64,000 bases of DNA, taken from positions 4,087 through 68,086 of the forward strand of contig CAYLMH010000004.1 of NCBI GenBank assembly GCA_964385055.1, in the 5' to 3' direction. Position 1 is the stretch's first letter. Each line of letters starts with the position of its first letter. Below the pieces are notes generated by a model that ran no database searches, was not told where the DNA came from, and worked only from the letters and a program-made list of their open reading frames with translations. A program made the translations under genes and the position numbers. This stretch comes from JACRPI01 sp964385055. GTDB taxonomy: Archaea > Nanobdellota > Nanobdellia > Woesearchaeales > DSVV01. Positions 17,718 through 26,756 of the stretch are shown here, piece after piece.

Positions 17718-19670
17718 TTATCGTATTCTTCTGATTCTTGAAATTCCGTAGAATAATCCTACTAATGCTGCTAATCCGCCAGCAATAGTTCCGCACTGTT
17801 TTAATTTCTCTGCTTGTATACTCTCTCCACTTTCTGCACTTTCTCCTTTTTCTTCTCGCTCTTTAATAATATCTGGCGCATTAAGACGTGGCGCATAGGT
17901 GTTTGCTATTTCAGCTGAGACTCCTGCTTTTCTGAGCATAATAATTTCGCTTGCTTTAAAAAACTCGTCATACTGTGTAGCGTCTTCTGGTGCAATATTG
18001 TTTTCAATTAATTTTCCTATGTCAAGACCACCAAAACGAATATCATATTTTATCGCTTCTTCATTAGGGATGTTTTGTGTTACTAAACTAAAAACATCTC
18101 CTCCATCAAATCGATAAGAGTATTTGTTTAGGACCTCTACTGGAATATCTTCATCTACTAGTTTTATGAGTAATGGCTCTAGTTCTCTGCCTCCCTTTGC
18201 AGGAGGAGCTAATTGATATCTAAAACGTTCCTCATATTGAAGAACTGTTTCTGCCTCTATTCCTGCCTCTACAAATGGAATTATAAAATTTACTTGCGCT
18301 CTCTTTTCGTATTGTTCTGCAATCTCAGAAGATATTCCTGCAGTAATGAGCTTGACAATATCCGTTCCACTAAATCGTGCAGCATATTTTCTTGCTTCTT
18401 CTGGAGTAATCTCTCCTTTCACAAGAGCAACAATATCTTCACCAGTAAACCTTGTTTCATATTCTAATGCTTTACTTTGATCTACATTTGCTTCGCGTAA
18501 AGCAGCAATATCTTTTCCTCCAAAACGATGGTCGTATTGTTCTGCGATTAACGTAGGAATTTCTTCTTTTATCAGCGCGACAATATCTTCTCCATTGAAT
18601 CTTGTCGCGTATGTCTGCGCAACTTCTGGACTTATATCTTCTTTAACAAGCGCTTTAATATCTGCTCCGCTAAATCGTTCAGGGAATCTGTTTGCGTTTG
18701 CAGGAGTGACAAAGCCTGTTGTTAGCGACGCAATATCTTCAAGAGAAAATCGTTTACTGTATCTTTCCTTTGATTCTTCATTCACTTCTGTTAGAAATAC
18801 ATCTGTCATCGTTTCTCTCATTCCTTGTTTATTGAAATCAAGGCGTCTTTCTTCTCCCTGATAACTTAATCCTTGATATTCTTCTTCTGTTCTATAATGC
18901 GCACTCGCGAAAAGAGCACTATCTGCAAATGTTGTTTTTCCATCATTATTGACATCGATACAATGCTCAATTGTCTCCCAGACATACGGAATAAAAAGCT
19001 GACATTGCGTGGGTTTTTCTTCAACAATAGGCGCAAACGCGTGTTTTACTTTAAATCCCGCATCTACTGCTTTCTTAGGGAGTGATCCGCTATAACATTG
19101 ATCAGAAATAAAAATTGCTTCTGCTTCTTTTTCTTTCATAAATGAAAGATCAGTGAGTAATTCATCAACTGTGTAGCAGCTCGTGTTCATTACAACACAA
19201 TTATTCAAACCATGTCCTGTTGTGTACACAATAACAAGATCATTTCTTTGAATATGGTCGCGTAAATATGTCGTTGCTTCTTTGACTCCAGCTCCATTAC
19301 TGGGATACACTTGGTTTTGCGCGAATTGAGCATCGTATTCCTCTTTGTCTCTTCCCTGAATGCTCACATTTGATTGATTGACTACGGCAATATTCTCAGG
19401 AGATACTCCTAATCTTTCTAAAGTGGATTTTGCCTGCGTTATATTTGCGAGATGCCTTACTTCATGTCGATCTCCATTGATTAAAAGCGCATACACTTGA
19501 TTATACCCTTCAAACTCAGTAAATGTAGAACAAGCAATAGGAGATTTGTCCTCTGCAAACATTGCCGCAACTTCTCTTTTACCAGAACCGTCTTTTGCAT
19601 ACGCAACAGTACTTGCTAAAGAAATAGATACCAAACTTGCTAAACCAAGCCCTTTGTTTACTTCAATCAT
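17718..19670 (-). CDS. Exported caspase-like (clan CD) protein with tandem repeats and C-terminal anchor
   Basis: The start is placed at 19670 because a TATA box (CTTTATAAAG) lies about 27 nt upstream and the protein then begins with a signal peptide ending Ala-Tyr-Ala. The 650-residue protein has a caspase-fold dyad: His153 in TTGHG and Cys192 in ISDQCYSGS. An EF-hand-like loop (DVNNDGKTTFAD, about 239-250) suggests calcium binding, as in clostripain relatives. From about 305 to 600 run ten or more repeats of 22-29 residues of the form RF-x-G-x-D-I-x-x-L-(6)-A-x-x-Y. A Glu-rich stretch and a hydrophobic anchor with an Arg tail end the protein. Substrate is unknown. Confidence 0.8.
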   Translation of the reverse strand: MIEVNKGLGLASLVSISLASTVAYAKDGSGKREVAAMFAEDKSPIACSTFTEFEGYNQVYALLINGDRHEVRHLANITQAKSTLERLGVSPENIAVVNQSNVSIQGRDKEEYDAQFAQNQVYPSNGAGVKEATTYLRDHIQRNDLVIVYTTGHGLNNCVVMNTSCYTVDELLTDLSFMKEKEAEAIFISDQCYSGSLPKKAVDAGFKVKHAFAPIVEEKPTQCQLFIPYVWETIEHCIDVNNDGKTTFADSALFASAHYRTEEEYQGLSYQGEERRLDFNKQGMRETMTDVFLTEVNEESKERYSKRFSLEDIASLTTGFVTPANANRFPERFSGADIKALVKEDISPEVAQTYATRFNGEDIVALIKEEIPTLIAEQYDHRFGGKDIAALREANVDQSKALEYETRFTGEDIVALVKGEITPEEARKYAARFSGTDIVKLITAGISSEIAEQYEKRAQVNFIIPFVEAGIEAETVLQYEERFRYQLAPPAKGGRELEPLLIKLVDEDIPVEVLNKYSYRFDGGDVFSLVTQNIPNEEAIKYDIRFGGLDIGKLIENNIAPEDATQYDEFFKASEIIMLRKAGVSAEIANTYAPRLNAPDIIKEREEKGESAESGESIQAEKLKQCGTIAGGLAALVGLFYGISRIRRIR

Positions 19671-19729
19671 AAAACAAAGGTTAGGGAAAAGCTTTATAAA
19701 GTTTATCGTCCCTTTTGAGTAGTATTTAC

Positions 19730-20302
19730 TTACTTCCTGCATGAATATACAAACGCAGGAGGAACATTTAGCCAGACTATATCTGACCTTTCAATAATTG
19801 AGAAATTTTTATGAAGCAATTTCTTAAAATATTTCCCTTGTTCAAGCAACGCTGTGTAGAAATAAGAAAATGTAATGAATTGTCCGTTTGGCGCAAGCGC
19901 GTTATTTACTGCATTGAATATGGCTTCTTGTGTTTCTTCGTCGAGACTTGCAAACGGAAGACTGGAAATAATGCAATCACAACTGTTTTTTTTATGCAAA
20001 GAAAGATATTTGCAAATCTCCTCTGCTCCTGCGTTGTACACCAGCGCATCAGGACATCGCTCTTTTGTTTTTTCGACAAAGGTTTCGTTTATTTCAAGCG
20101 CAAAGAATAACGTGCTTGGGGTTATGTGCTCTGCTATTTTCTCTGTAAAAATGCCTGTCCCTGGTCCTAACTCCACAATAGTCTCTGCACGTTCTAGTTC
20201 CGCAACAGAGATTATTTTCTCTGCAAGCTCTTCAGAAGATTCAGTAATCGCACCAATCTTTCTTGGTTCTGTCAATGATTGTTTGAGAAATGTGAGGCTC
20301 AT
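19730..20302 (-). CDS. SAM-dependent methyltransferase, PmtA/KsgA-like
   Basis: This 190-residue class I methyltransferase has motif I Val-Glu-Leu-Gly-Pro-Gly-Thr-Gly-Ile-Phe-Thr and an acidic motif II (Ala-Leu-Glu-Ile-Asn). Its motif IV is Ile-Ser-Ser-Leu-Pro-Phe-Ala-Ser-Leu, the LPF type seen in bacterial phospholipid N-methyltransferases and rRNA dimethylase relatives. The N-terminal Thr-Glu-Pro-Arg-Lys-Ile-Gly-Ala-Ile-Thr-Glu-Ser is also typical of the PmtA-like group. TATA (TTATTTAAAG) lies about 27 nt upstream. It sits between the two caspase-like genes; a functional link is unproven. Confidence 0.8.
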   Translation of the reverse strand: MSLTFLKQSLTEPRKIGAITESSEELAEKIISVAELERAETIVELGPGTGIFTEKIAEHITPSTLFFALEINETFVEKTKERCPDALVYNAGAEEICKYLSLHKKNSCDCIISSLPFASLDEETQEAIFNAVNNALAPNGQFITFSYFYTALLEQGKYFKKLLHKNFSIIERSDIVWLNVPPAFVYSCRK

Positions 20303-20413
20303 AAAAATTTTAGTTTTGTTGTTCTTTAAATAAGTTTCTCGAAAGTTTTATGTCACAACGTTTAAAAAGAAAAAATTCCTACTATTATTCATCAAAAAGT
20401 ATCCCTCTACTCC

Positions 20414-22183
20414 ATGAAAGGAACAAAACTGCCCCTCTACGCACTGATGACACTCCTTTCTTCTAGTCCTACTCTTGAAGAAGCGAATGCATTATCTGTT
20501 TACACTCCCCACGCACAGAGTATTGAAGTTCCTCTCAATAATTCTATTTTTCCCGCTCCTTTTGTTCAGCTTCCAGAAGACCCTGACGCTACTTCCATAT
20601 GGTACACGCTGCCAACGCAGGATTTTATGGTTTTACAATCTGTTGATGGAGCGCAGCTTTTTTGCACTGCGCAGGAAGTTGAGCAATTTCAACAAAAAGG
20701 TGGGACTCTTGAAGAAGCGCAAGCCGCTGCACTTGTTCTTACTTCTCTCAACAATTCCCTTCATCGTGTTTGTGACAAGCCTGGATTCTCGTTATACAAA
20801 GTAAATGATGGCAAACTTGAAGACATTGTTGATCTTCTAAAGATCACTGAAGATGGCACTGATCAGACAGATTCCATCTTTAAAACCTGGGAAGATGTTG
20901 TCCTTTACAAGGCATCAGGTGGGGATATCCCTTTTGCTCAGGAATTGGCATCGATAGTTAATGGAGATGGAAGTCCTCTCTTTGCAACGCCGCAGGATTA
21001 TGCGTCCGCCGCGCTTATGCGAAAAGATAAAAAGATTTCCACAGACGCAATCAGAAAATTACATGCAATCAAAGATGAATCAGGAAAAGAGGTCTTTACC
21101 ACTGCGCGAGAGCTTCTTCCTGTTCTTGGGGGAGTTCTCCAACAATCAACAACACTTGACGCGTTTATTTCTTTCAGTGAAATAAAAACACCTGATGGCA
21201 GGCCTTTGTTCAAAACTGCCGACGATTATTCTCGCGCTGCATACAATGTGGTCACAAAAGATCAACTCGCTGCTCTTGCAAAACTCAAGAACAGAAAAGG
21301 AGATCCTCTTTTTACAAGAGGAGCTGACGCTGTCCAGTACGCGCGCGCTGGAAAAGATGATTCTTATTTGATTGAACTTCTTGGAATCAGAAATGCCGCA
21401 GGAGAGCAAATATTTTCAAATGGAAGTTATCTTGCTCCGTTTGCTCAAATGCTAGGAAATCCTACTGACGCAAAAAGTCTTGCAGATCTTGTTGATGCAG
21501 ATAATAAACCCGTGTTAAAACCCTATCAAGTAGTGCGTTATGCTGCTTTAGGATATAACGCTGATACGCTCTTTCATGAAGTACAAACAAATAAACCAAA
21601 CATGCTTCTTCTTTTCTCTCAAAATGATTGGAATGGAGCATTTCAAAATTCGGACATTAAAAAGAAAATCGCTGAAGCGAGAAATACTTATGATGTCACT
21701 GTCAGTTTTCTTGAAGACGATACATTTTTTGATAGAGATCCTGACGCATTTAAAGATATGCATCTTTTCACTCTTGCCGCGCATGGAAGTCCGGATGGAT
21801 CTCAATTAGGGTATGGGACAGATGAATCCTATTACCTTGATAAATCTGATGCTTCCTTTTGCCAAGCATTAACTTATCTTCCTTCTGACGCTGTTATCTT
21901 TCTCTTCAGCTGTTCTACTGCATCAGGAGGCGCAGGAGCTGATAACTTCGCAAACTACGTCGTGACATGCGCTCCAGGAAGAAAACTCATTGCGAGTACA
22001 GAATCATTCGCCTCTAATGATTTTACCATTGATACCATGTCTCCTTTTTCTGTTACGATAACTGTTGAAGATACCTATCCTTACAACAAAGATCCGCTCA
22101 CGAACACGCCCATAAAAACAGACGCGACATATCGTGTCACAACACAACCTCAACAAGTAGTTATTACGAAGATTGAACCTTGA
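20414..22183 (+). CDS. Exported caspase-fold (CHAT/gingipain-like) protein with N-terminal repeats
   Basis: A 589-residue protein with a short hydrophobic N-terminal signal. Residues about 75-385 contain six or seven divergent repeats built around Leu-x-x-Ile-x-(D/N)-x-x-Gly-x-x-Leu-Phe, followed by helices. The C-terminal domain shows a caspase-type dyad, His457 in TLAAHGSPDG and Cys500 in FLFSCSTASGG, close to CHAT or clan CD peptidases. No C-terminal anchor is seen, so it may be released. It is divergent from the methyltransferase and lies 0.7 kb from the other caspase-like gene, whose repeats are unrelated. The substrate is unknown. Confidence 0.75.
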   Translation: MKGTKLPLYALMTLLSSSPTLEEANALSVYTPHAQSIEVPLNNSIFPAPFVQLPEDPDATSIWYTLPTQDFMVLQSVDGAQLFCTAQEVEQFQQKGGTLEEAQAAALVLTSLNNSLHRVCDKPGFSLYKVNDGKLEDIVDLLKITEDGTDQTDSIFKTWEDVVLYKASGGDIPFAQELASIVNGDGSPLFATPQDYASAALMRKDKKISTDAIRKLHAIKDESGKEVFTTARELLPVLGGVLQQSTTLDAFISFSEIKTPDGRPLFKTADDYSRAAYNVVTKDQLAALAKLKNRKGDPLFTRGADAVQYARAGKDDSYLIELLGIRNAAGEQIFSNGSYLAPFAQMLGNPTDAKSLADLVDADNKPVLKPYQVVRYAALGYNADTLFHEVQTNKPNMLLLFSQNDWNGAFQNSDIKKKIAEARNTYDVTVSFLEDDTFFDRDPDAFKDMHLFTLAAHGSPDGSQLGYGTDESYYLDKSDASFCQALTYLPSDAVIFLFSCSTASGGAGADNFANYVVTCAPGRKLIASTESFASNDFTIDTMSPFSVTITVEDTYPYNKDPLTNTPIKTDATYRVTTQPQQVVITKIEP

Positions 22184-22218
22184 GAAAAAATTAAAAGGAA
22201 AAAGAGAAGAAACTCATT

Positions 22219-23922
22219 CTACCTATGCCCATACCAGAATTTGTAGGTATTTCCTTCAATTTCATCCAACCTGCAAAATCCAACGCGTTCAAACTGAACA
22301 ATCGCGCCTACTTCTAACTCTGCAATCGCTTTTTCTCCAAGACCTTTAGCAATCGTATTATCAGGCATGCGAACTTCGACAACAGTATGCTCTCCTTGTT
22401 TTGGAAGCCAATGGATGATGCGCTTACCATGCGCTTTGTACGACTCATAATCCTCACTCACAAAAATATAGTTTTTTTCTTTTTTTGTGAAATTCACACA
22501 ATCCATTAACCTGGTGAGCTCGTTTTCCTCTATTTGCTCGACATCTTCTTTCGCAAGATAAAATGTTTCGTTTGCTTCGAACGTTCTGCCGCCTTTTTTT
22601 GTTTCAGGATGCAAATCCAACGCAATATGTTTTTTTGGACTATTTTTTATGTGCACTTCAACGGGATCTTTGATAAAAAAATATCTATTTGCAGCAGCGT
22701 CAATCACTTCTTTGTTGAACGCGTTGAGAGATTTGAAGAACTCAGCCATGTCCACTGTTTTATCTGCCAATGAAATGCCTATTTCTGTCGCGAATTTTTG
22801 GAACGCTTCTGGCTGATATCCTCTCCGTTTTAACGCGCCAATAAATGGAATTCGAATGTCCTGCCATCCTTCAAACTGACCACTCTCAATCATTGCTCTT
22901 GTTTTGGAGCAGGACACTTCCACCTCTGTTCCTGTAAAATTAATTCTGCCCACGGAAACGGAAATTGGCGTGTCAACTTTCAACGCTGCATGAATAAACT
23001 CCTGACGCTTTGCGTTATCTGCGTGGTCTTTTCCTCTAAGCGTGTGAGTAACTCCTGTGTCCATATCGTCAATCGCCACTGCGAAATTCATCAACGGCCA
23101 GATTTTGTATTTTTCTCCTTGTCTTGGATGCGGTGATTCATTTATTCTGATAATAGGGAAATCGCGCATTGCGGGATTTTTATGTTCAATATCTGTTTTG
23201 AATCGCACGACTGCTTCTCCTTGCTTGTACGTCGTAATCATGGAGTTCCAGCGCTTGAGATTTTCTTCTGCAGTATTATCTCTGCATGGGCATGCCTGCA
23301 TTTGCTGGCACATTTTTCTAAATTCTTCTGCGTCACAAAGACAAACATACGCAAAATTTTCTTCTAGTAAACGAACTGCGTAAGAATAATATAATTCCAT
23401 TCGATCAGATTGAACAAGCACTTCTGCGACATTATTTTTCGTGAGCCAATTCGCGTCTTCTGGAATGAGATGATACGCGTCAGGATAAATGTTGTCTGGG
23501 TTAGTGTCTTCAATTCGCAAAATCATTTTTCCTTTGTATTTTTTCGCGTACAGAGAATTTAAGGAGATAATATACGCGTGACCGATATGTAATGGCCCTG
23601 ATGGCGATGGCGCAAAACGGAATGTTGCTTTTTCTCCAGATGGATGCGTTGGAAGTTCTTTTAATCCGTGCTTTTCTTCTTTTGGCTTTTCAAGTTCTTC
23701 TGCAAAGAGCGCGAATTGAATCTTTTGTTCGTCTGGAGTGAGCGTGTTTACTTCTTTAATCACTGCCGCGATAATAGTTTGGACGAGCTGGATCTCTTTT
23801 TTGTATTCTGGTTTTTCAGCGAGGACTTTGCCAATGACATTTCCCATTGTTGCTGTGCCGTTGAATTTCACTGCGTTTTGCAACGCGTATTTTTTTGCGA
23901 TTTGTTTTACTTCTTTTTCCAT
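22219..23922 (-). CDS. gltX: Glutamyl-tRNA synthetase (archaeal type)
   Basis: This 567-residue class I aminoacyl-tRNA synthetase attaches glutamate to tRNA. An archaeal/eukaryotic helical N-terminal region (about 1-95) precedes the catalytic Rossmann domain with Phe-Ala-Pro-Ser-Pro-Ser-Gly-Pro-Leu-His-Ile-Gly-His. The KMSKS-equivalent loop reads Val-Ser-Cys-Ser-Lys-Thr-Arg, and beta-barrel anticodon domains follow. The ATG at 23922 is chosen because GGTG lies 9 nt upstream; a GTG two codons earlier is less likely. In archaea the enzyme is often non-discriminating and also charges tRNA-Gln. Its 5' side faces the palindromic block at 23995. Confidence 0.95.
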   Translation of the reverse strand: MEKEVKQIAKKYALQNAVKFNGTATMGNVIGKVLAEKPEYKKEIQLVQTIIAAVIKEVNTLTPDEQKIQFALFAEELEKPKEEKHGLKELPTHPSGEKATFRFAPSPSGPLHIGHAYIISLNSLYAKKYKGKMILRIEDTNPDNIYPDAYHLIPEDANWLTKNNVAEVLVQSDRMELYYSYAVRLLEENFAYVCLCDAEEFRKMCQQMQACPCRDNTAEENLKRWNSMITTYKQGEAVVRFKTDIEHKNPAMRDFPIIRINESPHPRQGEKYKIWPLMNFAVAIDDMDTGVTHTLRGKDHADNAKRQEFIHAALKVDTPISVSVGRINFTGTEVEVSCSKTRAMIESGQFEGWQDIRIPFIGALKRRGYQPEAFQKFATEIGISLADKTVDMAEFFKSLNAFNKEVIDAAANRYFFIKDPVEVHIKNSPKKHIALDLHPETKKGGRTFEANETFYLAKEDVEQIEENELTRLMDCVNFTKKEKNYIFVSEDYESYKAHGKRIIHWLPKQGEHTVVEVRMPDNTIAKGLGEKAIAELEVGAIVQFERVGFCRLDEIEGNTYKFWYGHR

Positions 23923-23994
23923 GAACACTACACCTTGTTTACTCTACTTTTGTTAATTGAGGTTCTTTAAAAAGTATTTCATCATATATTATCC

Positions 23995-24102
23995 TTTCGG
24001 ATTATCCGAAAAAAATAGCAGAAAAGAATAAAATCCCGAAACGTATTCGCGTTATCCGAAAATCCTTCGGAATGTCCGTAAGATTTTCGGAAAACTCGTC
24101 GA
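23995..24102 (+). promoter_or_regulatory. Conserved two-palindrome block upstream of intron-containing tRNA (copy 2)
   Basis: This is the counterpart of 8254-8361: outer palindrome TTTCGGA-TTA-TCCGAAA (23995-24011) and large palindrome 24055-24091, centres again 70 bp apart. The last 51 nt (24052-24102) are identical in both copies, while the middle is diverged, as expected if two protein-contact sites with fixed spacing are selected. A TATA-like ATTTAATAAG (24108-24117) follows directly. Confidence 0.75.
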
Positions 24103-24146
24103 AGAATTATTTAATAAGTCCACTCTTAAAAATTGTCAAGAATATT

Positions 24147-24260
24147 AGTGAGGTCGCATAAAGGTATTGCGATGGCCTGATGAAACCCATCGATAAGATG
24201 GGCTTCAGAGAGCCATTTCGTCTTAGCGGGCGTATCGGGGTTCAAGTCCCCGCCTCACCG
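24147..24260 (+). tRNA. Intron-containing class II tRNA, Ser-like body, predicted anticodon GAT
   Basis: Acceptor AGTGAGG/CCTCACC has an A1-C72 mismatch. D-arm GCA/TGC with GG, anticodon stem ATGGC/GCCAT, a 19-nt variable arm (CGTC/GGCG), T-arm CGGGG-TTCAAGT-CCCCG and discriminator G73 are present. The bulge-helix-bulge is canonical: 4-bp helix CTGA/TCAG, bulges TGA and AGA, and intron stem AACCCATC/GATGGGCT with one mismatch. Splicing removes 24183-24210 (28 nt) and leaves loop CTGATGA, anticodon GAT, exactly as in the tRNA at 8398. The 4-bp helix shows a compensatory change between the two (TCGG versus TCAG). No CCA is encoded. Confidence 0.78.
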
Positions 24261-24424
24261 TTTATTATTCTCTTGAACAATATAAATTTTTTGGAGAAAA
24301 CTTTCCCGTCGTCAAACAAAAAACTTTATATACTTTGCCCATGTTGCAAATTCCATACATCTCACATCCATACGGATGACAGTGATACAGAATATAGAAC
24401 ATTTCAAAAAGAGGGTGATGTTTG

Positions 24425-25174
24425 ATGAGGAAAATTTGTATTATTAATCAAAAAGGTGGTGTTGCTAAAACAACAACAACCATCAATCTTGCAACTGCGC
24501 TTGCAGCAAACGAAAAACGAGTTCTGATCATTGATCTTGATCCCCAGGGAAACGTAGGAACAAGCCTTTGCGTGCAAAACGAAAAAACAACCTATGATCT
24601 TATGATTAATGACGCTGATCCGTATGACTGCATTGTCAATGTCGCTCCTGGTCTTGATATTATCACCAGCGACAGTTCCCTCGCAAAAGCAGAACTTATC
24701 ATGAGCGGTCAAACAAGCAGAGAAACCATACTCGCGCGAAAATTGGAACCAATCTTTAATTATGATTACATCCTTATCGATTGTCCGCCGTCACTGAGCT
24801 TGCTGAATGTCAACGCACTCCTTTACGCAAACGAAGCGTTTGTTCCTGTTTCCACAGACTTCCTTGCGCTTGACGCGCTCAAAAAGATGTCACAAACTGT
24901 TTCTGAGATCAATGAACTCTTTGATCATGACATCAAAATTACGCTCGTTATTCCCACATTATATGACCGACGAAGCAAGGCATGCGTCGCAACACTCAAA
25001 GAGATTAAACGCGGATATGAAGAACTTGTCGCGAATCCAATCCGAATGAATTCCAAGCTTCGCGAAGCGCCAAGCCAAGGAAAGGATATCTTTGAATACG
25101 CAAAACGATCTCCTGGCGCAATGGATTACAAAAAACTCGCGCAATTGGTTATGGAAGCAGAAGAGTATGCTTAA
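24425..25174 (+). CDS. parA: ParA family ATPase
   Basis: This 249-residue ATPase has the deviant Walker A Lys-Gly-Gly-Val-Ala-Lys-Thr-Thr-Thr-Thr (residues 9-18). The Walker A' Asp-Leu-Asp-Pro-Gln-Gly-Asn and Walker B Leu-Ile-Asp-Cys-Pro-Pro-Ser are complete. Such proteins position DNA or protein cargo by dynamic binding to the nucleoid. The start ATG follows GGTGATG. A TATA box (CTTTATATAC) near 24325 gives a leader of about 75 nt with a small hairpin CATCC/GGATG. No parB is visible; the next gene overlaps its stop. Confidence 0.92.
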   Translation: MRKICIINQKGGVAKTTTTINLATALAANEKRVLIIDLDPQGNVGTSLCVQNEKTTYDLMINDADPYDCIVNVAPGLDIITSDSSLAKAELIMSGQTSRETILARKLEPIFNYDYILIDCPPSLSLLNVNALLYANEAFVPVSTDFLALDALKKMSQTVSEINELFDHDIKITLVIPTLYDRRSKACVATLKEIKRGYEELVANPIRMNSKLREAPSQGKDIFEYAKRSPGAMDYKKLAQLVMEAEEYA

Positions 25175-26720
25175 TTTTTCTTATTTTTTTCAACACCCTC
25201 ACAGAAATCGGTTTTTACTATTCTCTATACTCTTTCTCGCAATCGTTCTTCGGCTCCTTTACATCCAAAATGTTACTGCGGATGAAGTTCTGTATACTAC
25301 AGAAGCAATGAACATGCTTCATGATGCGTATGATATTCACGAAATTCACCATGGTCCAGCATTACGATATGTGTTTGTGGGAATTGTTGCTTTTTTTGTT
25401 GTTCTTTTTGGTCCGAGCCATCTTGGAGTCATTCTTCTCCCCTTTTTATCTTCATTAGGGAGTATTGTTCTTACTTATCTTGTGATAAAATTTTTGTATG
25501 GGGAAAAACAAGCGTTTTTAGCTGCATTTCTCCTCGCAATCTTCCCCCTGAATCTCAAATATTCTACTGTTCTTGAAGCAGATGTTCTTGTTAGTTTCCT
25601 CATGCTTGTTTGCTTTTCCATTTATTTGTTTTATAAAAGTGATTGGAAATTCTTTTTAATAGGTATTATTTTGGGAATTGGTCTTTTCATAAAACTATTC
25701 ATAATACTTTTTTTGTTCCTTCTTTGCGTTGAGTTAACAAAAACAAGGAACATGCGTCTATTCTCCTTGCTCTTTATGGGAATACTCATTGGAAGTGGGC
25801 CATTCATACTCTTTCAATATATTGAGACTGGCGATCCATTGTACCACATTACGAAGGATAAAGCGCTTGCACAGGAATATTACCAAGCGCATTCAGAAGA
25901 GACTGGGAACTTTTTTACTTATTTGTTTAATCCATTTTCTCAATATCCGGAACCAACACTCCTTAACATCTATGTGTTTCTCGCTTTTCTTTTGTTCTGC
26001 ACAGAGATGTGGCAAAAATCTACTTCTTTCCCCTTCTTTTGGCTTTGGCTCTTCTCAGGATACGCATTAGTAGAGATACCTAACCTTATTCCAGCTATCC
26101 AACGCTATCTTATTCTTCTTGAAGTCCCTCTTGTTGTTCTTGCGGCAGCACAATTACAAAAAATAAAAAATTTATTTTGTCTTTTTCTTGTTCTGGGCTT
26201 GCTTCTTTCCTTTACATTCTGGCAACTCGAAGCAGTAGCTCCTTATTTTACTGAACCAGCCACTTCATATCAAGAACAAATTGCTGAATTTCTTAAAACG
26301 CTGTCACAAAAAGATATTTACATTATGCATAACATTGAAGTTCCTTATCTTACTTATTATCTAGGTTACACTTATAATTATTCTGGACTGTTTGGGTACA
26401 GAGGTCCAGCAAATTATACTTTTTATGATCTTCATTTTGTTTCCTCTCTTCATGACATTAAGAACGATACCTACCTTATTCTTCGACATGATCTTTTTGT
26501 CGATGAAACAGATTTTGGAAATTATTACAAAAGCAGAAATCTGACGCTTGATGTTATAAATGAAGCAGTAGAAGGAGTACCTTTACGATGGCACATGCTT
26601 TACAAGATATATCCTCTTTCAGACCCTTCTATAACATATTACAGTGTCTGGTATGTTGTTGATGAGAAGGACTTCGTTGATGACAACACGCTTTTATTAC
26701 AACTTCGTTCAGAGGGTTGA
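25167..26720 (+). CDS. GT-C superfamily glycosyltransferase (ArnT/PMT-like)
   Basis: The start at 25167 overlaps the parA stop (ATGCTTAA), giving about 517 residues. The protein has 11 or more hydrophobic helices. The first lumenal loop carries Ala-Asp-Glu-Val-Leu-Tyr-Thr-Thr-Glu-Ala, matching the acidic catalytic loop of polyprenyl-phosphate-dependent GT-C enzymes, and His-His-Gly-Pro-Ala follows. The C-terminal 150 residues form an extracytoplasmic domain with several Asn-x-Thr/Ser sites. It probably transfers a sugar from a polyprenyl phosphate to protein or glycan on the outer face. Tight coupling to parA is unusual. Confidence 0.8.
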   Translation: MLNFSYFFQHPHRNRFLLFSILFLAIVLRLLYIQNVTADEVLYTTEAMNMLHDAYDIHEIHHGPALRYVFVGIVAFFVVLFGPSHLGVILLPFLSSLGSIVLTYLVIKFLYGEKQAFLAAFLLAIFPLNLKYSTVLEADVLVSFLMLVCFSIYLFYKSDWKFFLIGIILGIGLFIKLFIILFLFLLCVELTKTRNMRLFSLLFMGILIGSGPFILFQYIETGDPLYHITKDKALAQEYYQAHSEETGNFFTYLFNPFSQYPEPTLLNIYVFLAFLLFCTEMWQKSTSFPFFWLWLFSGYALVEIPNLIPAIQRYLILLEVPLVVLAAAQLQKIKNLFCLFLVLGLLLSFTFWQLEAVAPYFTEPATSYQEQIAEFLKTLSQKDIYIMHNIEVPYLTYYLGYTYNYSGLFGYRGPANYTFYDLHFVSSLHDIKNDTYLILRHDLFVDETDFGNYYKSRNLTLDVINEAVEGVPLRWHMLYKIYPLSDPSITYYSVWYVVDEKDFVDDNTLLLQLRSEG

Positions 26721-26756
26721 CTTTATATGTATAATAGAAATTCGTTCACTAGTATA

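Noticed and set aside
24147..24260. Alternative splicing of this tRNA to anticodon GGA (Ser)
   Set aside because: It needs cuts outside the BHB bulges (after CTG and before GAGA), and the same cuts in the sister tRNA give GGC, so the canonical GAT reading is preferred; still not excluded.
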